Origin: Buxus sempervirens
Taxonomy: Eukaryota; Streptophyta; Magnoliopsida; Buxales; Buxaceae
Assembly (NCBI GenBank): GCA_947561395.2
Contig: OX387183.1
Coordinates: 35,266,853-35,330,852 of the forward strand
Length of the DNA stretch: 64,000 bases
Direction: 5' to 3'
Shown here: piece after piece, positions 1 through 12,524 of the stretch
Layout: each line of letters begins with the position of its first letter
Position numbering within the stretch: position 1 is the stretch's first letter
Translations under genes and position numbers: made by a program
Notes under the pieces: generated by a model
Seen by the model: the letters and a program-made list of their open reading frames with translations, nothing else
What the model was told of the DNA's origin: nothing
Databases searched by the model: none

Positions 1-609
1 TCAGCAGATCACATAGACCTATATTGAAAGCTTAAGAGTTGGTACAAATCCCCAAATATTTGTTTAGCTTAATCTAATACCCTATTTCCAAAACCTGATC
101 CTTTAAAACCCCTATTTACGTTCATCTTTCCAAATTATTATTCTTTAGTCCAAATTAAATTCCGTCAGTTCCTAACCTCAATTTAACCCTTATACATGTG
201 TTACAATAATTAAATTACTAGGAAAAATTATTAGGTATTAATTTAGCACTGAAATCCCTAAATATCAAATTTTGGGGTAGGTTGCTCAGCAGGGTCGCTC
301 AAGCGATCTGTTTGGCAGCTGTGTTAATTTTAAAGAGTTGAGGTCGCTCAGGCGATCTGTTGAACGCCCATGCAATTCCGGCAAAATTTCCAGATATTCT
401 AATTCTTTACTTTTTGGATTAATTCTTTAGTTTTAATTGTTCTAAATTTATTTTATATGAACCTAAATCACACCTACAACACCCTAGACTTATTTATATC
501 AATTATTTTCAATTCCTTGGTCATCTACGAAGATCAAACCTATAATCTTAAACACTTTTATACTTTCTTTCAAGAACATGAAAACTCTTCGATGAAAACC
601 AAATGTATC

Positions 610-3004
610 TGTAGACACCTGATTTTTGCACCCCTGAAATGAAGAAAATTAAAAGTCAAACCTGAAAGGGTCAAAATTTTGACTTTTTGATCAGGTGCAA
701 ATTGACTACCAAACTTCATACCATTGGAAAGAGGATTCCGATACGGTTCTAACGCCACTAAGTTTGCTCAAATCGAAGTCCCGGATAAGGAGATATGAGC
801 AAAACTGGCTCCGGGACGCGAATTTGCACTTCTGCTAAAAAGCCTGAATTTACTGCCAAACTTGATCTCAATAGATAGTTGGTTCCGAGCTGATTCCAAC
901 GATACTAAGTTTGCTCAAATCGGATACCAGATGAAAAAGTTATGAGCAGTCAAAAATTTTGGAAAATCTGCACATGTGGCAAGATTGAAGAAAGGGCAAA
1001 AAAATAAAAATCTACGAATAAAATAATTATATTTTGTAAATATCTAACAATTAAATTAAATCAAAAATAAAAAGAAAAATACAAAAGACATGTGTCTTCT
1101 AACAAACTAGTCTTAAGAATAAAATAATATTAAAACCTAAAAGAATCTTTCAATTAAAATAAATAAAAATTGAACAAAAATTAGTAACCACATACTTATG
1201 ATAAAGATGAGTTGGATGGATAAGAATGAAAATATTTATGTTTTAGTTACATGAAATATGAAATAAAAATTCAGTCACAAAAAGTGATTAAAATTCAGTT
1301 TCAGGTCATTTTTTTCAACTATAAAAGGGGGGCCACCCCCCCCCCCCCCCCCCCTCATTTCATTCCATCAAGAAATCCCCTTTCCTTCTCCCCCTCTTGC
1401 TCTCTCCTACAGCTCCTCCCCTCTTCTTCTTGGTCTTTTCCCACGTCCAAGCTCTGCCCAATTTACATCTCCCTCAATACCCAAACCCCAAAATACCCTT
1501 AGGCTACCCCCAAACCATGCCCAAACTCTGCTTTTTCACCTTGTAAGCTTAGATAACCCATCGAACCCCTGCCAAAACCAATTTAGAAAATCGGCAGAGA
1601 CGCGGAAGCGCTGCCAAAATTCTAGGAGAACCCCTTTCAACCCCATTTCGGAGAATGAACGGGAGTGCGGAAGCGCTGCCAAAATCTCTCTGAAAAATCA
1701 CAAGACCATGCCCCTTCTCCTCACCTTCAATCTCCTTCCAATCTAAGAATAAAGGAACCCCTTTTCAAACCCAATTCGGAAAATCAAAGGAGGAGCGGAA
1801 GCGCTGCTGAAATTCTTGGAGAACTTCAACACATCTAAAGCTAGGTAAGTATTATTTACAATTTTTCATTCAATATGAGTAAATATTGGCTGATTTTGGT
1901 ATCCATCTAAGTTTGTTTTCTACATTCAGCTCTTCCCATACTTGTTCTAACCTCTTCCTTGCCTGTTGTACATCCCGAGAAATATACTTAAAGGTAATTA
2001 ACTACCTAAGACAGGAGGAGAACATCTACAAGCCAAAAAGGGCATTTAAGTTAACTTCAAGCCATTTTAATGAATTCATTTTGTTTATTTATAGAAGGAT
2101 ATGTCCTTCTTAAGAATCTGTTGTACCCCATGCCCTCCTCTTTCTTTCCCTTCTTGGTGTTGGCCACAGGTGATTAAAAGATGAGCTCACTTCTTTAAAG
2201 AGTGCAAAAGAGAGAAGAAGAAGAATTTTAAGACCAAGTGAAGCAAATGCATTGCTGCGGAAGTGGATGAAAGCCCAGTGGAGGTCGCTAGAGTCCCTAA
2301 GGAGCCAACCAAGTTGATCCCAAGCTAAATCGACCCTTAAGATATCTTGGGCTGTTTTGAGTCCACTTTTGGACTGTAGGCCTAAATGGTCCCACCAAGA
2401 TCATCCTGAGCCCACTTGTGGGACCCACACTAGACTGGCCCGAACCAGGCCCGTTTTCAATAAAACGGGCCCAAGGCCACTTGACTCAGGCTTATGGGCC
2501 CATTCCAAGCCCACTAAGCCCAAATAAAATTGTAAATAAATAAGATTTAATAAAATAATCAAATGGGTTACCCAATAACCCAACCGGGCCCAAGGCCCAA
2601 CCATGACAGCCCACGGGTCTTCCAACGGGACCCGGGTCCGACCCACTTTACTTAAATAAATAAAAAAGATAAAATCAAAATAAAAAGGACCCACACCTAC
2701 AGAGGGCCCCGCCAGACCCAACAAGGCAGCATGCTAGTCTAGGAAGGGTGAAACTGACTCAAAAACCAGGGAGACCCGAGGGACCTGTCAAACCGACAGG
2801 GCGGGCCGGGGTGTCTTAGGACTTCCCCGGACGTAACCGAGGACTTAGCTAGAACTCTGAAAAGCCGTAGACCAGACTTAGACCCGGATAGGGCAATCAC
2901 CGTGTCTGCCTGCACCTCTCAGGCAGTGGCGACTCCGAATGTCCCGAGGCACGAACTTTCACGTGCACCTCGTGTGCGATCTAGGTCAGATTTAGGTGCG
3001 CACA
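610..3004 (+). mobile_element. Solo LTR, 2.4 kb, TSD GTATC
   Basis: The unit starts TGTAGACACCTG and ends GGTGCGCACA, with perfect 5-bp duplications GTATC at 605-609 and 3005-3009. A TATA box (TATAAAA, 1320-1326) lies before a C-run and a pyrimidine-rich leader, and a splice-donor-like AGGTAAGT is at 1843-1850, so the sense strand is taken as plus. Three copies of a GCGGAAGCGCTGC-type word (about 1605, 1665, 1795) sit in imperfect 100-bp tandem repeats. There is no gag-pol and no second LTR, so the simplest reading is a solo LTR left by recombination. A related but inverted, incomplete copy lies at 59190-59944. Superfamily is not certain; Ty3/gypsy is likely. Confidence 0.8.
1320..1326 (+). 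promoter_or_regulatory. LTR TATA box
   Basis: TATAAAA is followed within 10 bases by a G-run and then a C-run (about 1334-1354). It is in the expected U3/R position of the solo LTR 610-3004, roughly 710 bases from its start. Confidence 0.5.
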
Positions 3005-3648
3005 GTATCCATAAAATATAATTTCGCCTAATCGAATCAATCAAGAATAAATCAAAAACACAGAAATCATGCAGTTCCTCAAGTTTTTAAGTGATTGATA
3101 CTTGCCTTATCATGCAAAAATCCATCTTCTCTTGAATCTCGCATTGAATCCAACTTTCTGTTCTTTATTGCACCAACCTAGGATTCTCCAAACAAGATCT
3201 TCACCGTTCAAATTGTAGTCCTACCAGTCATGAACAAAACCTCCAAATTTGAGGTCGATCCAACGGCTGGATTTTGCCCAATCTAAGTTTGATGGTAGCT
3301 GGTTGGAGGTTTCAGCAACAGCTCCTTTCTCTTGTGTCCGTCTATTTTCTTCCTTCTCTCTCTCTATATTCTCCAAACGTGGGAGCTACCTTTTCTCATC
3401 TTTTTCCTCTACATAACTTAATTAAAAGAAACCCTAAACTTGCTTTGATGGTTTGCTTAAATAGACCAACCTTAGAGGAGTCCTATTAGGATTAGGAAAC
3501 GTTCTAATTAATTCCTACTTTCTCTCCTCCTTCTAATTCTCTTTTAGCACTTTACCTATTAAGTCCCTTACAAACTAAACTCCTTCCTTGTAATCTAAGA
3601 TTAAGAGCATACTTGTAATCTAAGATTAAGAAAACCATAAGGCTAAAC

Positions 3649-3696
<48 letters not shown>
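3649..3696. repeat. Compound (AT)n(GT)n microsatellite
   Basis: Eight AT units (3649-3664) run directly into sixteen GT units (3665-3696). Confidence 0.95.
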
Positions 3697-3699
<3 letters not shown>

Positions 3700-3721
3700 A
3701 ATTGTAATTTAATAATAATAA

Positions 3722-3785
3722 TGTAATGCCCCAATCCCTACAGCAACAATATTTTCCGCTTTAGCCCATCAAGCCTTATGGTTTT
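3722..3785 (+). repeat. Dispersed repeat H, segment 1
   Basis: Begins TGTAATGCCCCAATCCC and matches a second copy starting near 18570 (ATAACGCCCCAATCCC, GCCTCACGGTTTT). It is cut after GGTTTT by the LTR at 3786-9049 and resumes at 9050. Confidence 0.6.
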
Positions 3786-4567
3786 TGTAGCGCCCCAGAT
3801 CCGGGTCTGCCCTATCACGGCACCAACCTGTCCTCAAAACCTACTTATGGGCCCAAAAAAACCTGATAAACACAATTACAATGTAATCATCAGAGTACAG
3901 AAGCCAAAGAAGCATGGAATTAAAAAAAATTCCATATAACAAAAGATCATTTGTATAATAACTCCAAAATACAACATCTGGGTATACAAAAAGGCAACTA
4001 AGATCTCTCCATCACTATCTCTCACATAAGCATTCATATACAAAAATGATAATCTAAAATTAACTCCAAGTCTACAAATCCCCAAAAGAATAATTACATC
4101 CCCTTTATAGATTCTAGAAACTAAATACAATAACACAAGGAGAACCCTACTATGGGTAGTAGAAGCCCTTGGGCTTGCGCTCAAGCTCACCCTCAATATC
4201 TGCCCCAGTACGTGGCTCATCAAGCGGATTTGAAAAAAATCCGATAAAACAAAACGCGTAAGACTTAAAGTCCCAGCAAGTAGTAAACATGCATAAATAG
4301 AAGTAGTTGATGTAATTCATATAACATTATGAATAGAAGCAGTTGATGCAATTCATATAACATCATGAATAAAAGCAGTTTATGCAATTAATATAACGTC
4401 ATGAATAGAGGCAGTTTAGGCAATTCATATTCTTAAGTCAAAGCATCTAAATAGTATAACACATAAAACTAGTTCGATAGACCCAATCATTTACTACAAG
4501 TATATCTTGGTAGAACTCATAATGTAAAACAAACCTTTCGCATCGGTTACTAGAACCAATGTCTCAT

Positions 4568-5045
4568 TCCGCAAACCAAGAGAGTGTACTCAATGCGTAA
4601 ACCCAATGGAATTCCCCATCCACTGCCATTCAACCAAGGCCAAGTGAGATCTACACCGTCACTGCCAGTCAACCACGGCCAAGTGAGATCTATACCGTCA
4701 CTGTCAAGTGAGACTACTCAATCACTACCAATCAACTCTAGACTAGTTGCCCGGTCAACCACATAAAAGAGCTCATCATGACTTTCCCAAATCAAATCAA
4801 TATTATCAAAGTATAAGAAATAATTAATAATCAGTACACATCCAAATCTAAATCAAAGTAAAATACATACACTATCAAACTCACAAAATACATCCAGATC
4901 CATTGACATTCAACCAAAGGGCAAGTGAGATCTACACAGTCATTTCCAGTCAAACATGGCCAAGTGAGATCTACACCATCACTGCCAAGTGGGACTACTC
5001 AATCATTGCCAATCAATTCTAGGCCAATTGTCCGGTCAAACCACA
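4568..5045. repeat. Degenerate tandem word array inside the LTR
   Basis: Repeats built on CACTGCCA(G/T)TCAACCA and GGCCAAGTGAGATCTACACC occur at 4621-4745 and again at 4900-5040, each set ending in a variant of CAATCA(C/T)TACCAATCAA and a CCGGTCAACCAC-like tail. Confidence 0.7.
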
Positions 5046-5654
5046 TAAGAGATCTTAACCTTATCTTTAATAAGCCCATATCAAGCAAATCAATAGCAAT
5101 AAATTCCACAATTTACATATTCGACAGGTGGGATAGTCTTAGGATCCCCAATAAGGTCACCATAACAAAAATCAACAAATTCCGAGACAAAAAGTTTCGG
5201 ACCTAAAAAATATTCTAAATCTGGTTAAAAACATTGACTTTTGAGTATACAATTTTTCTAGACCAATCTACAAGGAGTTTCGGACTCAATTTCTGGTTAT
5301 AGTCTGATGGAGGGTAAAAAACTTATCTAGAATTTTATGGGCTTCTGAATCACTCGTTTGGATATCAAACTCAAAAAGTGGCTTTTGATGAAAATCGAGA
5401 AAACTGGAAATTTAGGCAAGAACTGGAAAGTTGACTTTTTATTGGTTGGAAATTGGGTCTTGGAAGTATTTTATTGGTTCCAAATGGGGGGTAAAACCTT
5501 ATTTACATAATACTTAAGTAAATGGAGCAATAAATACACAGGACATTTACTTAAATGTCTTTCATGTAATAAGGGTGCCGTGTAGGAGGTTTGGGTTGTT
5601 TGGGAAAGAGTTGGTGAAGAAAATGGGTGAAGAGCTCTCAAAACAGGATCCACG

Positions 5655-5900
5655 ATTAGCTTCTAGATTAATCGCCCAGGGGCGATTAGCCCTGATGTTT
5701 GGGCGTTAAAACCAACGTTCGCGCATCCAAGTCAAATACAATGGCAACGTTCGTGCATCTTCTTGGATGTTTGCGTGCCCAGTTCGCGATTAGTCTCGCG
5801 ATTAATCACAAGACTAATCCTGTCCTTAACAGAAACTTATTTTCTAGGTGTTTTGGCTCAGGATTAATCACCTATTTTTAGGATTAATCACCAACTCGGG
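5655..5900. repeat. Palindromic word island (CGATTA/TAATCG)
   Basis: Repeated GATTAGTC, GCGATTAG, GATTAATC and GTTCGCGCATC words cluster here inside AT-rich LTR sequence. The position corresponds to the GC-rich islands of the other long LTRs. Confidence 0.6.
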
Positions 5901-6529
5901 TTTCTTACAAATTTTTGGCTATTTTCCAACACCAAACTCATAAAAACCACATCTAACCTTTCTAATACCAAATGAGATGATTATAAAACATCCCAACATG
6001 CTTAAAAACACCTTCCAACACAGGAATCCATCCCAAATCCTCATGAACATATAAAACATCATTCAAGATACCAAACTCAAACCCTAACCAGAAATATAAT
6101 CAATAGAGGTTGCAAATCCATGGCAAATCAATAAAAAAAAACTAAACAAGATATTTAGATAAACCAAAACCTACGAAGTTTAGAGGCAAACCCAACATGC
6201 AAGAGATTTTCCAGTTTAACCAAACCCTAGAAGAGAGAAATACGAAAATCCAATAAATTCATTTTAGTTTGAAGGGTTTGCTACTTACTTGTTTAATGGA
6301 GAAGCACAACTCCTCTCCTAGCTCTCCTCTCATTCTCCTTCCTCTTGAAGCTTTCAAGCAAGCTCTCACAACTTCTTCTCTTGTTCTATACGTCCAAGAC
6401 AAGGAAATGGGTTCTCAAAACACTAGATATTTTAGTTAAAGCATCCTTTTATATGCCCAACTTTTGGTCTTTCAAATCTGCCCCTAAACAAAGCTTTTAT
6501 TCTCACTAAACCCTTGGATGTACCTAAGG

Positions 6530-7209
6530 GTTATCAAGGAGTACCTTAGTGTTATGAGAAAGGGTACCTTAGTGTTAAGTGGGGGTACCTTAGTGTTATT
6601 TCAAGGGGCATACTTTAGGTATGCTTGGGGGTGTACCTTAGTAATATAAGAGGGGTACCTGAGGTATAGAAGGGTGTACCTTAGTTATATGAAAGGGGTA
6701 CCTTTAGATAGTACAAGGAATGTACCCTAGGTAATATAAGGGGTGTACCTTAGTTAATACAAGAGGGGGTGCCTTAGTTATAGAAGAAGGTACCTTACTT
6801 ATATAAGGGGGTGTACCTTAGGTAAAACAGTGGGGTACCTTAGGTAAAATAGTGGGGTACCTTAGTTATATGAAAGGGTACTTTGGCTAAACAAAAAAGG
6901 GGTACCTTAGCTATATAAAGGGGTGAACCTTAGGTAAAACAATGGGGTACCTTAGGTATTCAAGTGGGGTACCTTAGGTAAAACAATGAGGTACCTTAGG
7001 TAAAACAAAGGGGTACCTTAGTTATATGAAGGGTTACTTTGGCTAAACAAAAGGGGTATACCTTAGGTAAAACAATGGGATACCTTAGGTATTCAAGTGA
7101 GGTACCTTAGGTAAAACAAATGGGTATCTTTAGGTAATACAAGGGGTACCTTGGGCAAACACATAGAGGTACCTTAGGTAAATCAAGGGGTACCTTAGGT
7201 ATAATTAAG
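6530..7209. repeat. GGTACC minisatellite, left part
   Basis: About 25-30 imperfect units of roughly 20-30 bp share the core GGGGTACCTTAGGTA, with variable spacers such as AAACAATG, TATATGAA and CAAGTG. Most units keep a GGTACC hexamer. The array resumes at 8402 after a nested LTR. Confidence 0.9.
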
Positions 7210-7214
7210 GGGTA

Positions 7215-8396
7215 TGAAAGAGTAAAGGACTACTCTATAGGTCCACGATCTACAACAATTAAGAATTTAACAATGCGGAAACAACACACAGAGAATTATA
7301 CGAGGAAACCTGAATCCAGATCCAGGAAAAACCTCAAGTCTATATGAGGCAACTAACCCTTCGAAAATCCACTATTGAATGAAAAGACAATTACAAAGGA
7401 GCACACACTTAACCTTTACAATTGAACTCACTCAACAGCAATCCACAGTTCGAGTCCACGAACTGCAACACAGCTTGAATCCACAAGCTGCAGAACACGA
7501 TCAATCCAGATCACAAACAATCACTCACCAGTGATCCACAGTTCGAATCCACGAACTGCAACACAGCTTGAATCCACAAGCTGCAGAACACGATCAATCC
7601 AGATCGCAACAATCACCTCAGAGTCCACTGAGACAATCCAATGCAGTAGGAATCCACCTATGCATCAACCAAAGCTGATCACCAATCCAGGTGATCACAC
7701 GATCAGTTGAAGTTCTGAATTGAAGAAGAATCCTCGACCTTCAATTCCAGGCGATCTATCTCAGATCTCCCCCTCACTCGATCGCCGACTCTCTAAAGAA
7801 GATTTGATCGAATCTCAAACACCTCAAGATCAGAAATCAAATTGATCCAAAGAAAAAAGTCCATTCTAAAAATTACAGCACGTCTATTTAAAGGAGAAAA
7901 CTCAGATCGTGTCGAGCACTGGTGGCGTCGTGAAGCGATCTGGGTAGACGGCTGGAAGCGAACTCAAGTCCCGCTCAGAACAAGTTGAATCAGTTAAGGG
8001 AGCGCTGCCAGCGAGCTGCCAGCGGGAGAGAATGCGGCATGTGCACGGCTGATCATATAATCTTCAATCTCGCTCTGCGCTACCAGCGGCGTGTCGGCGT
8101 CGCCTTACGACGCTAGTGCACGTGCCTTACTTTCAAAGCACTGATTCACTTATGCGCTGCCAGCGGAGTGGCAGCGGCGTTGATCTTCGCAAGTGCCTTT
8201 ACAAGAAATGCTCTATTTAGAAAATCTTTCATTTCCTTGAGCTACCAGCGGCGTGGTAGCTGTGTGGCAGCATCGTCTTCTTCTTTACTAATTTCACTGA
8301 ATTTTCATTATTTAATCTGCACATCTTGAAGATTTATTAGAAGACATAATTTGTCAAACATTTGCCATAAAAGGAGTGTGAGTTTTCACACTTACA
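7215..8396 (-). mobile_element. Solo LTR of a different family (Copia-like), 1182 bp, TSD GGGTA
   Basis: TG...CA unit (TGAAAGAG to CACTTACA on plus) with perfect GGGTA duplications at 7210-7214 and 8397-8401, inserted in the GGTACC minisatellite. Read on the minus strand it starts TGTAAGTGTG, has a TATA-like TTTAAATAG near 7882-7890, and then a stretch with CCTCGTATAATTCTCTGTGT that resembles Copia leader/U5 sequence. A GC-rich island of GCTGCCAGCG and GCTACCAGCGGCG words lies at 7920-8275. No internal domain and no second LTR. Confidence 0.8.
7441..7605. repeat. Tandem duplication of a 72-bp unit
   Basis: Units 7441-7512 and 7534-7605 are nearly identical (ATCCACAGTTCGA ... CAATCCAGATC). 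Each contains the inverted words GTTCG..CGAAC and CAGCTTG..CAAGCTG. Confidence 0.85.
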
Positions 8397-8401
8397 GGGT
8401 A

Positions 8402-8790
8402 CTTTAGGTATACATGTGAGGTACCTTAGGCAATACAAATGAGGTACTTTTGGTATACATGTGGGGTACCTTAAGCAACACAAGTGGGGTACCTTAGGCA
8501 ATACAAGGGGGTACCTTAGGTAATATTAGGGTGTACTCTAGGTATACTTGGATGGTACCTTGGGTAATACTTGGGTGTACTCTAGGTATACTTGGGTGAT
8601 ACCTTTTGGTAATACATGGGAATACTTTAGGTATAGTTGGGGGATACTTTAAATAATACATGGGGGTACCTTAGATATACATAGGTGGTACCTTAGGTAA
8701 TACTTTGTGGTACTTTAGTGTTATCCAGAAGGGTACCTTGAGTATACTTGGGAAGTTCTTTGGGTATTCTTAGGAGATACTTTAGGTACA
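8402..8790. repeat. GGTACC minisatellite, right part
   Basis: Continuation of the array at 6530-7209 with more degenerate units (GGTACCTTAGG and TACTTTAGGTATAC variants), beginning immediately after the nested LTR and its duplicated GGGTA. Confidence 0.85.
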
Positions 8791-9049
8791 CTTAACTCTA
8801 ATTTTTCAGAATTTGATTTCCAATTTACTAGATTTAATTGGAGGATACCTTAGCTAATTGTAATTAAGATATAGCACTAACTTAGCTTACCTTAATAACT
8901 TCAATAAAGTTCATTTTGTTTCCCCCAAATCCTTATGTATAATCCACATTTTCCTTATCTTCATAACACAAGTGCTTAATTAGTTTAATAATCACACTTT
9001 AGATAATTAAGCTTAATAATTAAGATATAATCCGGGTCGGGGTTTTACA

Positions 9050-9160
9050 ATTTTTCCCTTGGGTTTTAACCCATAAGGCTTTGTTTCTTGAGGGAGTCAC
9101 AGGCTATACACCTCACCTTCTCCTTCTGGAGTAATGTGGGATCCGGGATCGCACAATCCC
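9050..9160 (+). repeat. Dispersed repeat H, segment 2
   Basis: Continues segment 1: TTGAGGGAGTCACAGGCT and CACCTTCTCC match 18666-18700. Interrupted at ATCCC by the LTR 9161-18427. Confidence 0.6.
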
Positions 9161-12100
9161 TGTAAAATCCTAGATTTTTTCATAAAATAATTGTGGTAAA
9201 TAATTAAATTAATCAAAGTTATTAATAATGCAAGGGGTGAAGAATTGGTTCAACCCAGAGAAGTTCAAGGTGACCCAGAGGATTCGGGGAGCTAATCTAA
9301 GGTGAGTTCATAAAATTTAGGTTGAGTAGAATTTTAATGTAACTACTTTGTTGTTGCTGTGATTTATCAAATTAAATGTTGATAAAAAGAAAGGAGAGAA
9401 AAAAAAAAGAATTTAAGGTGGTCGAACCCCTAGAGGAGGTGAGGTCCACCCAGACCATACCCGGTTTATGAAGTTGTGTTTGGTTTGAAAGAGGTGAAGG
9501 GTAAGACAATAATAGGAGTGGTTATTAGGGTTAAATTGTTAGCAAGGGCATTTGAGTAAAAATAAATAAACAATACCCTATTGTTCATGCGACGGTTCAC
9601 GTCCAAAGGAAGTGAACAGCCGCACAAACCATTCGCACGACTCTCCTTCTCTTCTATTGAAGTGATTCAAACCCTAACTTCCTAAATAGATTAGAAGAAG
9701 GAGAAGAAGAGATAATTTCGTTTGGATTAAGGTAAGAGAATGGGTTTGAAAAACATGTTTTCGGTGTTCTAAGCATGTAGTTTAAGTTCTGAAATTTTTC
9801 TTAGTTGATCCAGATGAGAAAGGAGTTGCTAAGTTTTATTTGGATCTACTTGGGGGTGATTTACAGTGTTGTTAGAAAAGGATTAAATCTTAGAAGAGGT
9901 AAGTAGTCCCTTCAAACGTGCATAAACAAATGTTTTGATGATTATTCCATGAATGTGATTATACGTGTATTTATAGATTTTTTTGTGAATGATCTGGGAT
10001 GTAAATGCTTGTTGTTAATGTCTGTGATTGTTGGAGTGGTTTAGGATGACTTGGTGATAATTTCCCATGATTATATTCGATTTTAGAGGAGTATATTGTG
10101 AATTACAACCCTTTACAGTTTCTGGTCAAACATGTATTTCATGGAGATTCCCTACTCATTTTAACTATATAGGTGGTTTTAATTATCCTAAACTGTTCTA
10201 GCATGTTTACACAATGATTTCAATTTATTTCGAATTGATTTGTTGCCTTGAATGAAGAGTTTTCGATTTTTTATAGAATTACGTGTAAAACCCCGGAATT
10301 TTCCTAAAATAAATAAATAAATAGAAAATTAACAAGTAAACTAAAGAGATTTATAAGTGAAGATAAATTAGAAAGGAAAATTTTGAAACCAAGTGTAGAA
10401 AAATCTAAATTTATATTACAAAGGAGAATGTAAAATCCTGAATTTTTGAATATTATAATAATATAATAAAATAAATTAAATAAGCCTAAACATATAAAGA
10501 AGTTAAGATTTAATATAGGTATTGGAGGATTAACATTATAATCCAAAAAGATATTAGTAATTAAATAAATAAATGATAATTTTGAGTAATTAGGAATTTA
10601 AATAGTAACTTCAAATTAATTAGAAAAGAGGAGGACTGACTTAGATAAATTGGGAAAGCAAATTAAATATGAATGTTGGAGAAGATAGGTATTAACCAAA
10701 GTGCATTTTATGGTTAAGAATGATATGAAGAAAAAAGATGAGAATTTTTTGAAAATATCCAAAGGTTAGATTTGGAATTATAAGAAAAGGGTATTTTAGT
10801 CATTTCCCAATTAACCAAATTAATATATTGAGTAATTAAATAATTATTAGACTTGAAATATATACTTCGACTTAATTTGGGGTATGTTTGAATTTAAATA
10901 GCAAATTTATGGCTTAAAAGAAAGAAAAGGGTACATTGGTGATTATAGTTAATAAGGAGCCTTAAATTTGAGGGTAAGAGGAGCCTTGAGCTGTTTTAGC
11001 ATGAAAATCTATTTAGAAAATTCTTTAAGAGAAAAATGTTAAAGCGAAATAATTGGGAAGGAAGGGGTAAAGGAGGAAGAAGATTTAAATTAGAAATGGA
11101 AGCAACCTATTAGGGTTGCTTATTAAGTGAACATATAAAAGGGGAGGTTTTAGGGAAGGTTAGGGTTTCAAAATACTCCAAAATGAGAGGAAGAAGAGAG
11201 GGGAAAATCGTGCCCAGAAACTGAGGAAAAATAGGGAGGAGAATATAGAGAAGAAAGAAGGGATTTTATGAATTAGGGCAGTGCTGCAGAGGTCCGACTA
11301 GCAAACTTCGAGCGAGGATCTAGAGCGATCCAGTAGTTGGATCAACCTGAAATTTTGAGATTTTGATCTTCACTCGAGGAACTTCAGTCTGAATGGTGGA
11401 GATTGGATTTCGAGAAGTCTAAAGGGGTACGATCAAGCTCAGAAAATTTAAATCGTTGATCTTCACTCGAGGAACTTCACATATTGAGGCAAGTAGCAAA
11501 CCCCTTTGAAAACTGGAGAACCTACATGTTTTTCAAATGTTTTAGATGCTTAATCGTGGGTTATTTGATTCTGATTTCGTTTTGAAAAGTTGGGAAGTTA
11601 TAAATTTGATTTTGCTATTAAACTCTTTTTAGAAACCTTGAAAAGTGTTGATATTTAGAGATTCAATAAGGTAGGAAAATTTTAGATCAATTTGTAATTA
11701 ATGGAAGTAGGTTAGGATTGTCTCAGAAGCAATTTAGAATGAAATTAAGATGTTTAGAAACAATTTAAAACCATAGAAAAATGTGAAAGATTCGGAAATT
11801 AGAAAAACCCAGAAAATAGTGAGTTTTGGCCGAGCGCTCAATTGCTGCCCAAGCGCAAATGCAAGCGCCCCACCTATGTATTTTGAAACAGAATTTGAAA
11901 ACCCAATGCCCAATTAACCGCTCGAGAGCCATTGCGAGCGGCTAAAAAGAATTTACCAAGTAACGAATGCCCAACAAACCGCTCGAGCGCCCAGTCGAGC
12001 AACCACTGTTAGAATTTTCAGATTTTTGAGATTCAAGCTCAAATCCATTTTTAAAGATTTTTCTGGAAATTTTAAAGTTGTAACACCTATAATTAGGTTA

Positions 12101-12506
12101 ATTTGAGATGTAGGAAGTGGCGTAATTAAATTTGGATTATAGGAGAGTAATTTGCGATGATGATTGTACAAATGAAATTTTTGGAGATGGTTTGAGTAGG
12201 AAGAGGTCACAACCTGTAGCACCCCGGAACCAGGTCCACCTGTATCGGGTTTATTTTGGCTCCTGGGCACTAGCTTAGGGCCCAAAGTGTAATAAAAACT
12301 AACTCAAGAACTAACCAAACACAAAAATAACACCCTAGAATTTTTTTCGGAAAAACGGCTATATAACGCCTGTACATACGAGTATGGGCTAAGCCCTCAA
12401 ACCACAAACAATCACCTGATAAACACAGTTTATATATTCATTCAAAAGAACTAACTCATCCAACTGTACAGATCTATGAATAAGATTTACTAAGCTTCAC
12501 ACACAC

Positions 12507-12524
12507 TCTCTCTCTCTCTCTCTC
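12507..12524. repeat. (CT)n microsatellite
   Basis: Nine CT dinucleotides in a row following CACACA. Confidence 0.9.

Larger units (their letters stand above)
1..3721 (-). repeat. Truncated long LTR of the TGTAACGCC family, host of a nested LTR
   Basis: The sequence on both sides of the insertion at 610-3004 resembles the interior of the long LTRs at 37707-40852 and 46878-49885: a block near 3069 (ATGCAGTTCCTC, then ACTTGCCTTATC) and a block near 3200-3300 (CATGAACAAAACCTCCAAA, then GGTCGATCC) recur there in the same order. A GC-rich word island (GGTCGCTC..GCGATCTG, twice) lies at 288-365. The left terminus is outside the window and the expected TTTTACA end is missing at 3721, where another repeat starts. 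It is therefore a truncated copy. Membership is inferred by eye. Confidence 0.5.
3786..9049 (-). mobile_element. Solo LTR, about 4.1 kb without its nested element; TSD GTTTT/ATTTT
   Basis: Starts TGTAGCGCCCCAG and ends GGGGTTTTACA. The flanks are GTTTT (3781-3785) and ATTTT (9050-9054), a 5-bp duplication with one change. The flanking repeat H is continuous across the insertion when compared with its second copy at 18570-18740, which confirms the ends. Sense is inferred to be minus: splice-donor-like CAAGTAAGTAG on the minus strand (6291-6301), a T/A-rich TATA candidate near 6447-6454, and a hairpin at 4259-4275 that pairs (two G-U) only on the minus strand. The U3 side carries the GGTACC minisatellite and the nested LTR 7215-8396. 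No coding capacity is seen. Confidence 0.75.

Noticed and set aside
4584..5206. Two Ser/Pro-rich open frames with similar repeats
   Set aside because: They are translations of the LTR word array; the similarity is due to DNA repetition, not a protein family.
6530..8790. Centromeric or subtelomeric satellite
   Set aside because: Short degenerate units confined to one LTR and bounded by its ends; not a long homogeneous array.
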